Source: Streptomyces sp. MA5143a (GTDB taxonomy: Bacteria > Actinomycetota > Actinomycetes > Streptomycetales > Streptomycetaceae). From it: a stretch of DNA of 36,420 nt. Positions 15,982 through 24,609 of this stretch are shown here, one piece after another. The stretch is from contig NZ_OLMK01000022.1 in assembly GCF_900290235.1 (NCBI RefSeq), positions 1 through 36,420 of the forward strand, read 5' to 3'. The notes under the pieces were generated by a model. That model made no database searches and was not told the DNA's origin. It saw only the letters and a list, made by a program, of their open reading frames with translations. Numbering within the stretch: position 1 is the stretch's first letter; the number at the start of each line of letters is the position of its first letter. Both the position numbers and the translations under genes were made by a program.

Positions 15982-16425
15982 ATGGGATCGGTGCGCAAGG
16001 CGAGTGCCTGGCTTGGCCTCGTCGACGACAACGATGACGAGCGTTACTACGACGACGACTACGCCGATGAGCGGGAGTCCGGGTCCGGCGAGGCATGGGT
16101 CACCGACCCTCGCGTGAAGGTCGCCTCCGAGTCCGCCCACGAGCAGGGCCGCCGGATCGGCACGGTCACCCCGGACAGCTTCCGCGACGCACGGCACATC
16201 GGCGAACTCTTCCGGGACGGCGTCCCGGTCATCATGAACCTCACGAACATGGAGCCCGGCGACGCCAAGCGTGTCGTCGACTTCGCCGCCGGCCTGATCT
16301 TCGGTCTGCGCGGATCGATCGAGCGGGTCTCCAACCGCGTGTTCCTGTTGACCCCCGCCGACACGGAGATCGTCAGCGGCGAGGCCGCCGGCCGTCCGGC
16401 CGACGGCTTCTTCAACCAGAGCTGA
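15982..16425 (+). CDS. SepF-like cell division protein (Sfl type)
   Basis: 147 residues; ATG at 15982, 5 nt after AGGAGG. The N-terminus [16 protein letters not shown] forms an amphipathic membrane-binding helix as in SepF. An acidic linker ([16 protein letters not shown]) follows, then the SepF core from about residue 58: [50 protein letters not shown] and [16 protein letters not shown]. SepF anchors FtsZ to the membrane. Streptomyces carries, besides SepF in the dcw cluster, paralogues called SflA and SflB, and this orphan next to an acyl-CoA dehydrogenase fits the SflA locus as I remember it. The core lacks nothing obvious. The paralogue assignment is inferred from context. Confidence 0.88.
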   Translation: MGSVRKASAWLGLVDDNDDERYYDDDYADERESGSGEAWVTDPRVKVASESAHEQGRRIGTVTPDSFRDARHIGELFRDGVPVIMNLTNMEPGDAKRVVDFAAGLIFGLRGSIERVSNRVFLLTPADTEIVSGEAAGRPADGFFNQS

Positions 16426-16429
16426 GGCA

Positions 16430-16476
16430 GGGCGGCTCACCGCCCCGCCTTCCGGTGCCCCCGGTCACCGGAAGGC
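16430..16476. terminator. Double hairpin between convergent SepF-like and acyl-CoA dehydrogenase genes
   Basis: GGGCGG-CTCA-CCGCCC (16430-16445) is followed immediately by a perfect 11-bp stem GCCTTCCGGTG / CACCGGAAGGC (16447-16457 and 16466-16476). The second arm includes the last codons and stop of the dehydrogenase gene. It probably ends both transcripts. Confidence 0.75.
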
Positions 16477-17655
16477 GTCGAGTCCGGTGAGCGCCTTGCC
16501 CAGCACGAGCTGGTGCATCTCGACGGTGCCCTCGTAGGTGAGCACGGACTCCAGGTTGGTCGCGTGCCGCATCACCGGGTACTCCAGGGAGATCCCGTTC
16601 GCACCGAGGATCGTGCGGGCGGTACGGCAGATCTCGATCGCCTCTCGTACGTTGTTCAGCTTGCCGAAGCTGATCTGCTCGGGACGGAGTCGTCCCGCGT
16701 CCATCCGCCGCCCCAGATGGTGGGCGAGCAGAATCCCCTTGTGCAACTCGACCGCCATGTCGGCGAGTTTGGCCTGGGTGAGCTGGAAACCCCCGATGGG
16801 CCTGCCGAACTGCTCCCGGGTCCTGGCGTAGTCGAGCGCGGCCTCGAAACTCGACCGCGCCGCCCCCATCGAGCCCCACACGATTCCGTACCGGGCGTGC
16901 GACAGACAACCGAGCGGCCCCTTGAGCCCCTTGACCTCCGGCAGTACGGCGTCGGCGGGCAGCCGGACGTCGTCGAGGACGAGTTCGCTGGTGACGGAGG
17001 CCCGCAGGGACCACTTGTGCTTGATCTCCGGCGCCGAGAACCCGGCGGTGTCCGTCGGTACGGCGAACCCGCGGATGCCGTCGTCCGTCTGCGCCCACAC
17101 GACGGCGACCCCGGCGACGGACCCGTTCGTGATCCACATCTTGCGCCCGTTGAGGATCCAGTCGCCGCCGTCGCGCTTGGCGTACGTCCGCATCGAGGCC
17201 GGGTCGGACCCGTGGTCGGGCTCGGTCAGCCCGAAGCACCCGATGACCTCGCCGGCCGCCATCCGCGGCAGCCAGGTCTCCTTCTGCTCCTCGCTGCCGA
17301 ACCGGTGGATGGCGTACATGGCGAGGGAGCCCTGCACGGACACGAGCGACCGGATCCCGGAGTCCGCGGCCTCCAGCTCCAGACAGGCGAGCCCGTACTG
17401 CACGGCGCTCGCCCCGGCGCACCCGTACCCGTCGAGGGACATGCCCAGCGCCCCGATCGCCCCCAGCTCCCGGGCGAGCTCGCGGATCTCCGGCAGCTCG
17501 CCCCGCTCGTACCACTCGGCGACGAACGGCAGCACCCGGTCCGCGGCCCAGCTCCGCACCGTGTCCCGCACCGCGAGATCCTCGGGTTCGAGCAGGTCGT
17601 CGAGGCCGAGCGGGTCGGCGGGGTCGAAGGAAGGCGACTTCGCGGGCACGGACAT
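16465..17655 (-). CDS. Acyl-CoA dehydrogenase, glutaryl-CoA dehydrogenase type
   Basis: 396 residues; ATG at 17655 with GGAGG 9 nt upstream. It is a FAD enzyme oxidising acyl-CoA to enoyl-CoA, passing electrons to ETF. Signature stretches are IGCFGLTEPDHGSDPASMRT (FAD/substrate), WILNGRKMWITNG, RYGIVWGSMGAA, REQFGRPIGGFQLTQAKLADM, GKLNNVREAIEICRTARTILG and ESVLTYEGTVEMH. The YEGT glutamate (E375) is the catalytic base in glutaryl-CoA dehydrogenases, and the match extends along the whole chain. It may act in lysine/tryptophan breakdown, but no pathway partner is adjacent. An inverted repeat CTAGC-AAC-GCTAG overlaps its promoter region. Confidence 0.9.
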   Translation of the reverse strand: MSVPAKSPSFDPADPLGLDDLLEPEDLAVRDTVRSWAADRVLPFVAEWYERGELPEIRELARELGAIGALGMSLDGYGCAGASAVQYGLACLELEAADSGIRSLVSVQGSLAMYAIHRFGSEEQKETWLPRMAAGEVIGCFGLTEPDHGSDPASMRTYAKRDGGDWILNGRKMWITNGSVAGVAVVWAQTDDGIRGFAVPTDTAGFSAPEIKHKWSLRASVTSELVLDDVRLPADAVLPEVKGLKGPLGCLSHARYGIVWGSMGAARSSFEAALDYARTREQFGRPIGGFQLTQAKLADMAVELHKGILLAHHLGRRMDAGRLRPEQISFGKLNNVREAIEICRTARTILGANGISLEYPVMRHATNLESVLTYEGTVEMHQLVLGKALTGLDAFR

Positions 17656-17680
17656 GAGGGCAACCTCCGGCTCACTAAAA

Positions 17681-17693
17681 CTAGCAACGCTAG
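17681..17693 (-). promoter_or_regulatory. Palindromic operator upstream of the acyl-CoA dehydrogenase gene
   Basis: CTAGC-AAC-GCTAG is a perfect 5-bp inverted repeat 26 bp upstream of the start codon, within the 80-bp gap to the MFS gene. Its size and position fit a TetR-family repressor site, as is common for fatty-acid catabolism genes. No regulator is adjacent. Confidence 0.45.
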
Positions 17694-17735
17694 GCACATT
17701 ACCCACACGCCCCGGCCACGCCCAGTGCCGACGGC

Positions 17736-19337
17736 TCAGCGCACCGACTCCGCCCGCACGGGCGTCGCCGTCGCCTCCCTCGGCCCCGGTACGTCCGCCT
17801 CGCACTCCATGGCCCGCGGCAGCCGCAGCGCCATGACCGCGCCCAGCACCAGCAGGCCCGCGCTCACCAGCAACGTCACATGCAGACCGTGCACGAAGGA
17901 GTCCCGGGCCGCGTGCCGCAGCGCCTCCCCGGCGGGCCCGCCCAACCGCCCGGCGATCTCGTACGCCTCCCCGAGCGAGTGCCCCGCCGCCGCGGACGCC
18001 GACGAGGGCACCCCCGGCACCGACGACAACCCGGGCGCGTACGCCGCGTTCATCACGCTGCCGAGGAGGGCGATGCCGATGCCCGCGCCCAGCTGGTAGG
18101 AGGTCTCACCGATCGCCGCGGCCCCGCCGGCGGACGACGCGGGCGCCTCGCTCAGCATCGACTCGTACGCCGCGAACAGGGTCGTCTCCAGGCCGAAGCC
18201 CAGCAGGACGAACCCGGTGAGCAGCAGCGCCGCGTTGTCCTGGCGGCCCATCGCCGTGAGCAGCACCACCGCGAACGCGGTGAGGCAGAAGCCCAGGGAC
18301 ACCATGCGGCGCGGGCCGAAGCGGTGCAGCAGATGGGAGCCGACGAGCCCGGCCGCCATCGCCGCGATGGTCAGCGGCAGCAGCCGCAGCCCGGTCTGCA
18401 GCGGGGAGAGCCCGAGGACCAGTTGCAGATACTGCGCGGCGATCAGTTCGAGGCCCACCAGCGCCAGCATGGCGAGGACGATGCAGCCGACGGAGGTGCT
18501 GAACGCGGGCCGCGCGAACATCCGCAGGTCGACCAGCGGATGCCTCCGGCGCCGCTGCCGGCGCACGAACACGGCCAGCAGGACGCCGCCCCCGAGCAGC
18601 GCCACCGCGGTGCCCGGGTCGAACGGCGGGTGCCCGCCGCCGAGCCGCTTCACGCCGAGGACGACACCGAAGAGTCCACCGGCCGCCATCAGCGCGCCCA
18701 CGACGTCCCACGGTCCCTCGCGGTCGCCGGTCGACTCCGGCAGCAGCAGGCGTCCGACGGGCAGGCTGACGAGCATCAGGGGGATGTTGACGAGGAAGAC
18801 GGAGCCCCACCAGAAGTGCTCCAGCAGGAATCCGCCGAGCAGGGGTCCGACGGCCGCGCCGACCGCGGCGACGGCGCTCCAGACACCGATGGCGAGGGCG
18901 CGCTCGCGCCGGTCGGGGAACACCTGCCGCAGGATCGACAGTGTCGCCGGCATGATCATCGCGCCGCCGACACCGAGCAGCGCCCGGGCCGCGATCAGGA
19001 CCTGCGGGTTCTCGGCGAAGGCGGCGAGTCCGGAGGCGACACCGAACAGGGCGTAGCCGAGGAGCAGGACGCGTCTGCGGCCGACGCGGTCGCCGAGGGT
19101 CCCGAAGAGGATCAGCAGCGAGGCGCAGACGAGCGGGTAGACGTCGACGATCCAGAGGAGCTCGATGGCGCCGGGCTTGATGTCCTCGGTGACGGCGGGC
19201 ACCGCCACGTGCAGCACGGTGGCGTCCACGGCGACGAGCAGCAGGCTGACGCAGAGGACGACGAGGACGACCCATCGGTTTGCACCGGCCCCGGCCTCCC
19301 TACGGCGTCGCGCGGCGGCCGTGGGCGTCCCGGACAT
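17736..19337 (-). CDS. MFS drug exporter, DHA2 (EmrB/QacA, 14-helix) family
   Basis: 533 residues; ATG at 19337, 7 nt after GGGAGGT. Motif A is DRVGRRRVLLLG in the loop between helices 2 and 3. Motif C is recognisable around GVWSAVAAVGAAVGPLLGG. LLWIVDVYPLVCASLLILFGTLGDR is typical of DHA2 proton-drug antiporters. Hydrophobic segments suit 14 helices. The loop between the last two is long and Ala/Gly/Ser-rich (PGLSSVPGVPSSASAAAGHS). Its C-terminal 20 residues are soluble. It lies 80 bp upstream of the acyl-CoA dehydrogenase on the same strand, which has its own putative operator. The substrate cannot be read from the sequence. Confidence 0.9.
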   Translation of the reverse strand: MSGTPTAAARRRREAGAGANRWVVLVVLCVSLLLVAVDATVLHVAVPAVTEDIKPGAIELLWIVDVYPLVCASLLILFGTLGDRVGRRRVLLLGYALFGVASGLAAFAENPQVLIAARALLGVGGAMIMPATLSILRQVFPDRRERALAIGVWSAVAAVGAAVGPLLGGFLLEHFWWGSVFLVNIPLMLVSLPVGRLLLPESTGDREGPWDVVGALMAAGGLFGVVLGVKRLGGGHPPFDPGTAVALLGGGVLLAVFVRRQRRRRHPLVDLRMFARPAFSTSVGCIVLAMLALVGLELIAAQYLQLVLGLSPLQTGLRLLPLTIAAMAAGLVGSHLLHRFGPRRMVSLGFCLTAFAVVLLTAMGRQDNAALLLTGFVLLGFGLETTLFAAYESMLSEAPASSAGGAAAIGETSYQLGAGIGIALLGSVMNAAYAPGLSSVPGVPSSASAAAGHSLGEAYEIAGRLGGPAGEALRHAARDSFVHGLHVTLLVSAGLLVLGAVMALRLPRAMECEADVPGPREATATPVRAESVR

Positions 19338-19682
19338 GTACGTACCTCCCAGATGCTCTCGCGTTCGGCGGGACCGCGGGGCGGGGACTCCCCGGCGGCT
19401 ACGGCCCGGGAGAGCGGCGGCCCGGACCCGCGCAACGAAAGGCGAGTGAGCCGTCAGGGTACGCGAGTTCCGGCCGGTGAAGCGTGGTGGGTGTCTCATG
19501 GAGGGCTTCCACGGTGTGTGGCGTGCGACACCCCGCCGACCGTCCACGGGTTCTCCACGGCTCCTCCATCGCCCGCTCCTCGGTCGTCCGCGCATGGTCG
19601 GTGGGTCGTCCGCCACGGTCCCTCACCGACCATCACGTGCGGACCTCCCGGCCGGTTCCGGGCACCGCCGATAATCGAGCGC
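19338..19682. promoter_or_regulatory. Divergent region between MFS exporter and membrane mannosyltransferase
   Basis: 345 bp without a credible gene. An 8-bp inverted repeat GGTCGGTG...CACCGACC (19599-19633) encloses a loop of about 20 bp. On the plus strand GATAAT (19670-19675) lies exactly 7 nt before the GTG at 19683, as in leaderless transcripts. Confidence 0.45.
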
Positions 19683-20912
19683 GTGACCGATCTTGCTACG
19701 CGCCCGGCGCCGCCTCTCCTCCGGCGGGCCGCCCCCGCTCTCCTCGGGTACGCCGCCGTGCGCGCCCTGGGGGTCGTCGCGCTCACCCTGTGGAGCGCGG
19801 CGCGCGACAAGAGCGCCCTGACGCTGCTGTCGGCCCGCTGGGACGCGCTCTGGTACACGAGGGTGGCCGAGCTGGGTTACGGCTACGAGGTGCGCCTGCC
19901 CAACGGCGACGTCCACTCGAACCTGGCCTTCTTCCCGCTGCTGCCGTGGCTGGAGCGGGCGGTGTCGGCGGTGACACCGCTGTCGTACGCGCACGCCGGG
20001 CTGGCGGTCGGCACGCTGGCCTCGCTCGGAGCGGCCTGGGGGATCTTCGCCGTCGTCGACCTGGTGTACGGCCGGCGGGCCGGGGTGTGCGCGGTGCTGC
20101 TGTGGGCGGTGCTGCCGGTGGGGATCGTGCAGTCGATGGCGTACACGGAGGCGCTGTTCACCGCGCTGGCCGCCTGGTCCCTGTACGCCGTCCTGACCGG
20201 CCGCTGGGTGACGGCGGGCGTTCTGGCCGCCCTCGCCGGCCTCACCCGCCCGGTGGGCCTTGCGGTGGTCACGGCGGTATGGGCGGCGGCGATCACGTCG
20301 TACGTACGACAGCGACGTCACGACCCGACCACGTCCCCCTCACCCGCCGGCACCCCGGACCCCGTTCCCTCGTTCGTACGGAACCGGAGCCCGGAGGGGT
20401 CGGGGGGCACTCCCTGGTGGCCGCGCGCCCTCGGCATGCTCCTCGCTCCCCTGGGGGCCGCCGGTTACGTGCTGTGGGTAGGCGAGCGCACCGGCAAGGG
20501 GCCGCTCGGCTATCTCGACGTCCAGGCGGGCTGGCGCAACGGCTTCGACGGGGGCTACGCCTTCGCCCGGTTCGTCGCCGACAAGTTCACGTCGTTCCCG
20601 TCGGCCCTGGCGGGCGTCGGCCTGATCGCCGGTGTGGCGGCGGTCGTGTGGCTGTACGTGATCTGCGTCCGGCAGGGCCAGCCGCTCCCGCTGCTGGTCT
20701 ACGCGGGGGTCGTGACCGCGCTGGCCCTGTGCGCGTCGAGTTACTTCGGCTCGAAACCGCGCCTGTTGATGCCCGCCTTCCCGCTGCTCCTCCCCCTCGC
20801 CCTGGCCCTGGCCCGGGCGAAGACCCCGAGGGCGGCAGCGGTGCTGGGCGGCGTCGCGGCCGTGTCGGCGGCCTACGGGGCGTTCTGGCTGAACGGGTCC
20901 GGTCCGCCCTGA
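19683..20912 (+). CDS. Polytopic membrane mannosyltransferase (PIG-V-like)
   Basis: 409 residues from a GTG at 19683. There is no ribosome site, and a -10-like GATAAT ends 7 nt upstream, so the mRNA may be leaderless. The protein is a GT-C-type membrane glycosyltransferase: after the first helix, LSARWDALWYTRVAELGYGY (W53, D54) carries the acidic residue expected at the catalytic site. It is followed by HSNLAFFPLLPWLERAV, typical of the PIG-V group, and about nine further helices. VLPVGIVQSMAYTEALFTALAAW and YFGSKPRLLMPAFPLLLP also fit the family. Such enzymes use polyprenyl-phosphate sugars. The acceptor is unknown. A Pro/Ser-rich loop (about 218-243) is probably cytoplasmic. Confidence 0.8.
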   Translation: MTDLATRPAPPLLRRAAPALLGYAAVRALGVVALTLWSAARDKSALTLLSARWDALWYTRVAELGYGYEVRLPNGDVHSNLAFFPLLPWLERAVSAVTPLSYAHAGLAVGTLASLGAAWGIFAVVDLVYGRRAGVCAVLLWAVLPVGIVQSMAYTEALFTALAAWSLYAVLTGRWVTAGVLAALAGLTRPVGLAVVTAVWAAAITSYVRQRRHDPTTSPSPAGTPDPVPSFVRNRSPEGSGGTPWWPRALGMLLAPLGAAGYVLWVGERTGKGPLGYLDVQAGWRNGFDGGYAFARFVADKFTSFPSALAGVGLIAGVAAVVWLYVICVRQGQPLPLLVYAGVVTALALCASSYFGSKPRLLMPAFPLLLPLALALARAKTPRAAAVLGGVAAVSAAYGAFWLNGSGPP

Positions 20913-21150
20913 GCGTCACCCGGCGGCGGGAAGCGGTTGCGTAATTCGGCGCAAGCGCACGGTGAACGAATTCAAAAGGACCGCAAAACGACGGGCCATC
21001 ATTCGGCCATGGAATTGAAGGCTGGACGACCCATCCATTCACCATTCAGCAGAAATAAACATCAATCTGAGAGCAATCCCACATCACGGCGTCATCACAA
21101 AGCCGGTGATTCACGCCGCACCGGAGCTCACTCGCTGTAACGTCGATTGA
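20913..21150. promoter_or_regulatory. AT-richer intergenic region upstream of the PAP2 gene
   Basis: 238 bp, visibly lower in GC than its flanks (20945-21110). No gene is convincing. TAACGT (21138-21143) stands 7 nt before the GTG at 21151, and a short GTGA-T-TCAC palindrome lies at 21107-21115. Confidence 0.45.
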
Positions 21151-22176
21151 GTGCGTACCGAACTAAAGCCGACCCGTCTGGACCGGGTCTTCTCCAGGCT
21201 GGACCGTGAGCCTGAGCGACCGGCCCACATCGACGTGCCGGTGATGACGCGGCACCGTGTGGTGCTGTTCTCGTCGACCCTCGCCTTCTACGTGGCCATC
21301 GTGTGGGCGGTGGTCATCACCTCGTGGCTGGTGCGGCTCGACTGGCAGATCATGTTCTTCCGGCCGTACCAGCAGTGGCCGGAGATCCACGCCTTCCTCG
21401 ACTACTACGTCGTCCTCGGCCAGCGCGGCCCCACCGCCGTGATGGTCGCGGCCTGGCTGGGCTGGCGCTCCTGGCGGCAGCACACCCTGCGCCCGCTGCT
21501 CGCGCTCGGCGTCTCGCTGCTGCTGCTGAACATCACGGTCGGCGCGGCCAAGCTCGGCATGGGCAGACTCGGCCCGCACTACGCGACCGAGATCGGCTCC
21601 AACGAGATGTGGCTGGGCGGCGACATATTTCCTTCGGGCCACACCGCGAACGCCGTGGTGACCTGGGGCATCCTGGCGTATCTGGCGTCGACCCCGCGGG
21701 CCAGGCGCTGGCTGTCCGCGCTGTCCGCCGTGACCTCGCTCGGCGTCGGCCTCACCACCGTGTACCTGGGCACGCACTGGCTCAGCGACGTCCTGCTGGG
21801 CTGGGCCGCGGGTCTGCTGATCCTGCTGGCGCTGCCCTGGTTCGAGCCGCTGATCTCCCGCGCGGAGGCCTGGATCTTCTCGCTGCGGGACACCTGGCGC
21901 GACCGCCGTACGACGGCCCCCACTCCGGCCCCGACCCCGGCGCCGGTGGGGACGAGCGCGCTGCGCACACCCGGCGAGGAGGCGGCGAGCGTCCGCGACA
22001 CGGGGATCGCGGCCCGCGCCGCGCACGCCCCGATCATGCCGCTGCACCTGCCCTCCACGCCGCATCTGGCCAGGTCGGAGCGGGCGCCGATCACCCCGCT
22101 CGGCCACCGTCGGCCGCCCCACGCGGACCGCGTGACACGAGGGACCTCCACGGCCCGGCCGGTCGCGGGCGGCTGA
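21151..22176 (+). CDS. PAP2-superfamily membrane phosphatase
   Basis: 341 residues from a GTG at 21151, probably leaderless. It has five or six membrane helices. The three PAP2 motifs are recognisable: KLGMGRLGPHY (motif 1, with RLGP instead of RP), FPSGHT (motif 2, catalytic His) and TTVYLGTHWLSDVLLGW (motif 3, with the nucleophile His and Asp; the usual SR is replaced by TT). The fold and catalytic histidines are kept, so a lipid phosphate or polyprenyl-diphosphate phosphatase is the best guess, with altered phosphate contacts. The C-terminal 80 residues are a Pro/Thr/Arg-rich soluble tail. Neighbouring the mannosyltransferase, it might recycle the lipid carrier; this is inference. Confidence 0.82.
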   Translation: MRTELKPTRLDRVFSRLDREPERPAHIDVPVMTRHRVVLFSSTLAFYVAIVWAVVITSWLVRLDWQIMFFRPYQQWPEIHAFLDYYVVLGQRGPTAVMVAAWLGWRSWRQHTLRPLLALGVSLLLLNITVGAAKLGMGRLGPHYATEIGSNEMWLGGDIFPSGHTANAVVTWGILAYLASTPRARRWLSALSAVTSLGVGLTTVYLGTHWLSDVLLGWAAGLLILLALPWFEPLISRAEAWIFSLRDTWRDRRTTAPTPAPTPAPVGTSALRTPGEEAASVRDTGIAARAAHAPIMPLHLPSTPHLARSERAPITPLGHRRPPHADRVTRGTSTARPVAGG

Positions 22177-22220
22177 CACGAGACAGCGGGGCAGGTACGC
22201 ACACTCCACGCCCCGCACCG

Positions 22221-22253
22221 CGAAGGCCCGGCTCGTCACGAGCCGGGCCTTCG
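22221..22253. terminator. Bidirectional terminator between PAP2 and I78 inhibitor genes
   Basis: CGAAGGCCCGGCTCGT-C-ACGAGCCGGGCCTTCG, a perfect 16-bp inverted repeat around a single base (a loop of 3-5 nt in practice), placed between two convergent stop codons (22176 and 22282). Confidence 0.88.
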
Positions 22254-22281
22254 CCCGTCCTGTCTCCGGCCGGGCCCGGGA

Positions 22282-22497
22282 TCAGCCCTTCCAGGCGCGC
22301 TTCACCCGGCCGTCCTCGACCTCCAGGTTGAGCCGGCCGAAGCGGTACTCCATGGTGATGATCGCGCCCGGCGGCAGCTTTCTGACGGTGGACCAGCCGT
22401 GTTCCAGGGCGCGTCGCTCGGCGCTCGGCGCCTCCAGACCGACGTAGGAGTCGGGGTTGTCCCGGGGCTCTTCGGGCGAGTGCGGAATCGGTGCCAT
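22282..22497 (-). CDS. I78-type peptidase inhibitor-like small protein
   Basis: 71 residues from the ATG at 22497. No ribosome site is visible; TAACGT ends 7 nt upstream, so leaderless expression is likely. The core GWSTVRKLPPGAIITMEYRFGRLNLEVEDGRVKRAWKG resembles the I78 inhibitor family (potato-inhibitor-I-like fold). In that family the loop between strands binds subtilisin-like proteases, and the end is NxxxDxxGxVxRV-like. There is no signal peptide, so any inhibition would be intracellular. It sits 12 kb from the streptogrisins and has no obvious link to them. A longer product from upstream starts is unlikely. Confidence 0.75.
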   Translation of the reverse strand: MAPIPHSPEEPRDNPDSYVGLEAPSAERRALEHGWSTVRKLPPGAIITMEYRFGRLNLEVEDGRVKRAWKG

Positions 22498-22875
22498 GCC
22501 CGCCACGTTAGGCGGCCGGAGGGGGCGCTGTCCCCCCGCAGTCACGCTTCTGTCACAGAACCACGACACGCGTTTCGGCCCAACTTCGTCACACGTACGA
22601 GCGGTTCCGCGGACCTTGCCCGCGCTGGCGAACACAATTCCGGAGCGCTTCGGCACCATCTCGAATAGCCCGTAGGAAAGCAGGTCCGGGGCCGTGTGTC
22701 CGGTGCATGTCCGGCCTTTTCCCACCGATTCCCGGACGGCTCCGGGAAGCGGGGACCTCATGGGAAATACACGGTTCTCGCACACTTCCCCCGCACGTCC
22801 CCTGTCGGAGCCGCCGGGGCGCGAGCATCATGGCGTGCATCACGGGCCCAGGACGCGGCAGCGAAGGGGCGAGCG
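22498..22875. promoter_or_regulatory. Divergent control region between I78 inhibitor and ctaD
   Basis: 378 bp with no supported gene. A perfect 8-bp hairpin TTCCCGGA-CGGC-TCCGGGAA lies at 22729-22748 in the presumed ctaD leader. TAACGT (minus strand, 22510-22505) is a likely -10 for the inhibitor gene. Confidence 0.45.
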
Positions 22876-24609
22876 ATGGGGACCGAGACCGTATCGGCGT
22901 CGGCACGACCCGTACGGAGGGGCAGACGGCAGGGTCGGCTGGTGGTCGACTGGCTGACCACCACGGACCACAAGAAGATCGGTCATCTCTACCTGGTCAC
23001 GTCGTTCCTGTTCTTCCTGGCGGCCGGTCTGATGGCCCTGGTGATGCGGGCCGAACTGGCCCGGCCGGGCCTGCAGATCGTGGACAACGAGCAGTTCAAC
23101 CAGTTGTTCACGCTGCACGGCACGATCATGCTGCTGCTCTTCGCGACTCCGACCTTCGCCGGGTTCGCCAACGAGATCATGCCGTTGCAGATCGGTGCGC
23201 CCGATGTCGCCTTCCCCCGGCTGAACATGCTGTCGTACTGGCTGTTCCTCTTCGGCGGGCTGATCGTCATGGCGTCGCTGCTGGTGCCGTCCGGTCCCGC
23301 GGCCTTCGGGTGGTTCGCCTACGCCCCGCTGAACAGCCTGGAGCGGTCACCGGGCGTCGGGGCCGACATGTGGATCATGGGGTTGGCGCTGTCCGGGTTC
23401 GGCACGATCCTGGGCGCGGTGAACTTCCTGACCACGATCATCGGGATGCGCGCGCCCGGTATGACGATGTTCCGCATGCCGATCTTCACCTGGAACACGC
23501 TGTTCACGTCGATCCTGATCCTGATGGCGTTCCCGGTGCTGGCGGCGGCGCTGCTCTGTCTGGAGGCCGACCGGCGGTTCGGCGCCCAGGTCTTCGACTC
23601 GGCCAACGGCGGCGCGCTGCTGTGGCAGCACCTGTTCTGGTTCTTCGGGCATCCCGAGGTCTACATCATCGCGCTGCCGTTCTTCGGGATCGTCACGGAG
23701 ATCATCCCGGTCTTCAGCCGGAAGCCGATCTTCGGCTATCTCACCCTGGTCGGCGCGACGATGGCGATCACCGGGCTGTCGATCGTGGTGTGGGCGCACC
23801 ACATGTTCGCCACCGGGGCGGTGCTGCTGCCGTTCTTCTCGTTCATGAGCTTTCTGATCGCCGTGCCGACGGGGGTGAAGTTCTTCAACTGGACGGGGAC
23901 GATGCTGAAGGGCTCGCTGTCGTTCGAGACGCCGATGCTGTGGGCGACCGGGTTCCTGGTGTCGTTCCTGTTCGGCGGCCTGACGGGGGTGATCCTGGCC
24001 TCGCCGCCCATGGACTTCCACGTCACGGACTCGTACTTCGTGGTGGCGCACTTCCACTACGTGGTGTTCGGCACGGTCGTCTTCGCGACGTTCGCGGGGC
24101 TGTTCTTCTGGTGGCCGAAGCTCACCGGGAAGATGCTCGACGAGCGGCTCGGCAAGATCCAGTTCTGGACGCTGTTCGTCGGGTTCCACACCACGTTCCT
24201 GGTGCAGCACTGGCTGGGCGCGGAGGGCATGCCCCGGCGGTACGCGGACTATCTGGCCGCCGACGGCTTCACCGCCCTCAACACGGTCTCGACGATCGGC
24301 GCGTTCCTGCTGGGCCTGTCGACGCTGCCGTTCCTCTACAACGTCTGGAAGACCTCCCGGTACGGCGTGCGGGTCCAGGTCGACGACCCGTGGGGCTTCG
24401 GGCGGTCCCTGGAATGGGCGACGTCGTGTCCGCCGCCGCGGCACAACTTCGTGACGCTGCCCCGGGTCCGCTCCGAGTCCCCGGCGTTCGACCTGCACCA
24501 TCCGAGGTTCGCCGCGATCACGCCGCCCCAGACCCGCGAGGGCCAGGAGCGGACGCCGCATCCGCGGTTCGGTCAAGAGCGTCCGTCAGACGGTCGCGAA
24601 GGGTCCTGA
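22876..24609 (+). CDS. ctaD: Cytochrome c oxidase subunit I (orphan copy)
   Basis: 577 residues; ATG at 22876 after AAGGGG. It is the haem-copper catalytic subunit of the aa3-type terminal oxidase, with twelve membrane helices. Metal ligands are all present: H81 (FTLHGTIM) and H394 for low-spin haem, H392 ([10 protein letters not shown]) for high-spin haem, and H259 with the cross-linked Y263 (FGHPEVYI) plus H308/H309 (WAHHMF) for CuB. It appears intact. No ctaC, ctaE or qcr genes are near, so it is a second, stand-alone copy that must use subunits encoded elsewhere or serve particular conditions. Its last 92 bp overlap the convergent WYL regulator gene. The C-terminal tail is charged and low in complexity. 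Confidence 0.95.
   Translation: MGTETVSASARPVRRGRRQGRLVVDWLTTTDHKKIGHLYLVTSFLFFLAAGLMALVMRAELARPGLQIVDNEQFNQLFTLHGTIMLLLFATPTFAGFANEIMPLQIGAPDVAFPRLNMLSYWLFLFGGLIVMASLLVPSGPAAFGWFAYAPLNSLERSPGVGADMWIMGLALSGFGTILGAVNFLTTIIGMRAPGMTMFRMPIFTWNTLFTSILILMAFPVLAAALLCLEADRRFGAQVFDSANGGALLWQHLFWFFGHPEVYIIALPFFGIVTEIIPVFSRKPIFGYLTLVGATMAITGLSIVVWAHHMFATGAVLLPFFSFMSFLIAVPTGVKFFNWTGTMLKGSLSFETPMLWATGFLVSFLFGGLTGVILASPPMDFHVTDSYFVVAHFHYVVFGTVVFATFAGLFFWWPKLTGKMLDERLGKIQFWTLFVGFHTTFLVQHWLGAEGMPRRYADYLAADGFTALNTVSTIGAFLLGLSTLPFLYNVWKTSRYGVRVQVDDPWGFGRSLEWATSCPPPRHNFVTLPRVRSESPAFDLHHPRFAAITPPQTREGQERTPHPRFGQERPSDGREGS

Noticed and set aside
17880..20912. 1010-codon plus-strand frame
   Set aside because: The first 600 codons are antisense to the MFS exporter. 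Only the part from the GTG at 19683 is a real protein.
21107..21115. BldD site upstream of the PAP2 gene
   Set aside because: GTGA-T-TCAC is a short palindrome but does not fit the spaced BldD consensus well enough.
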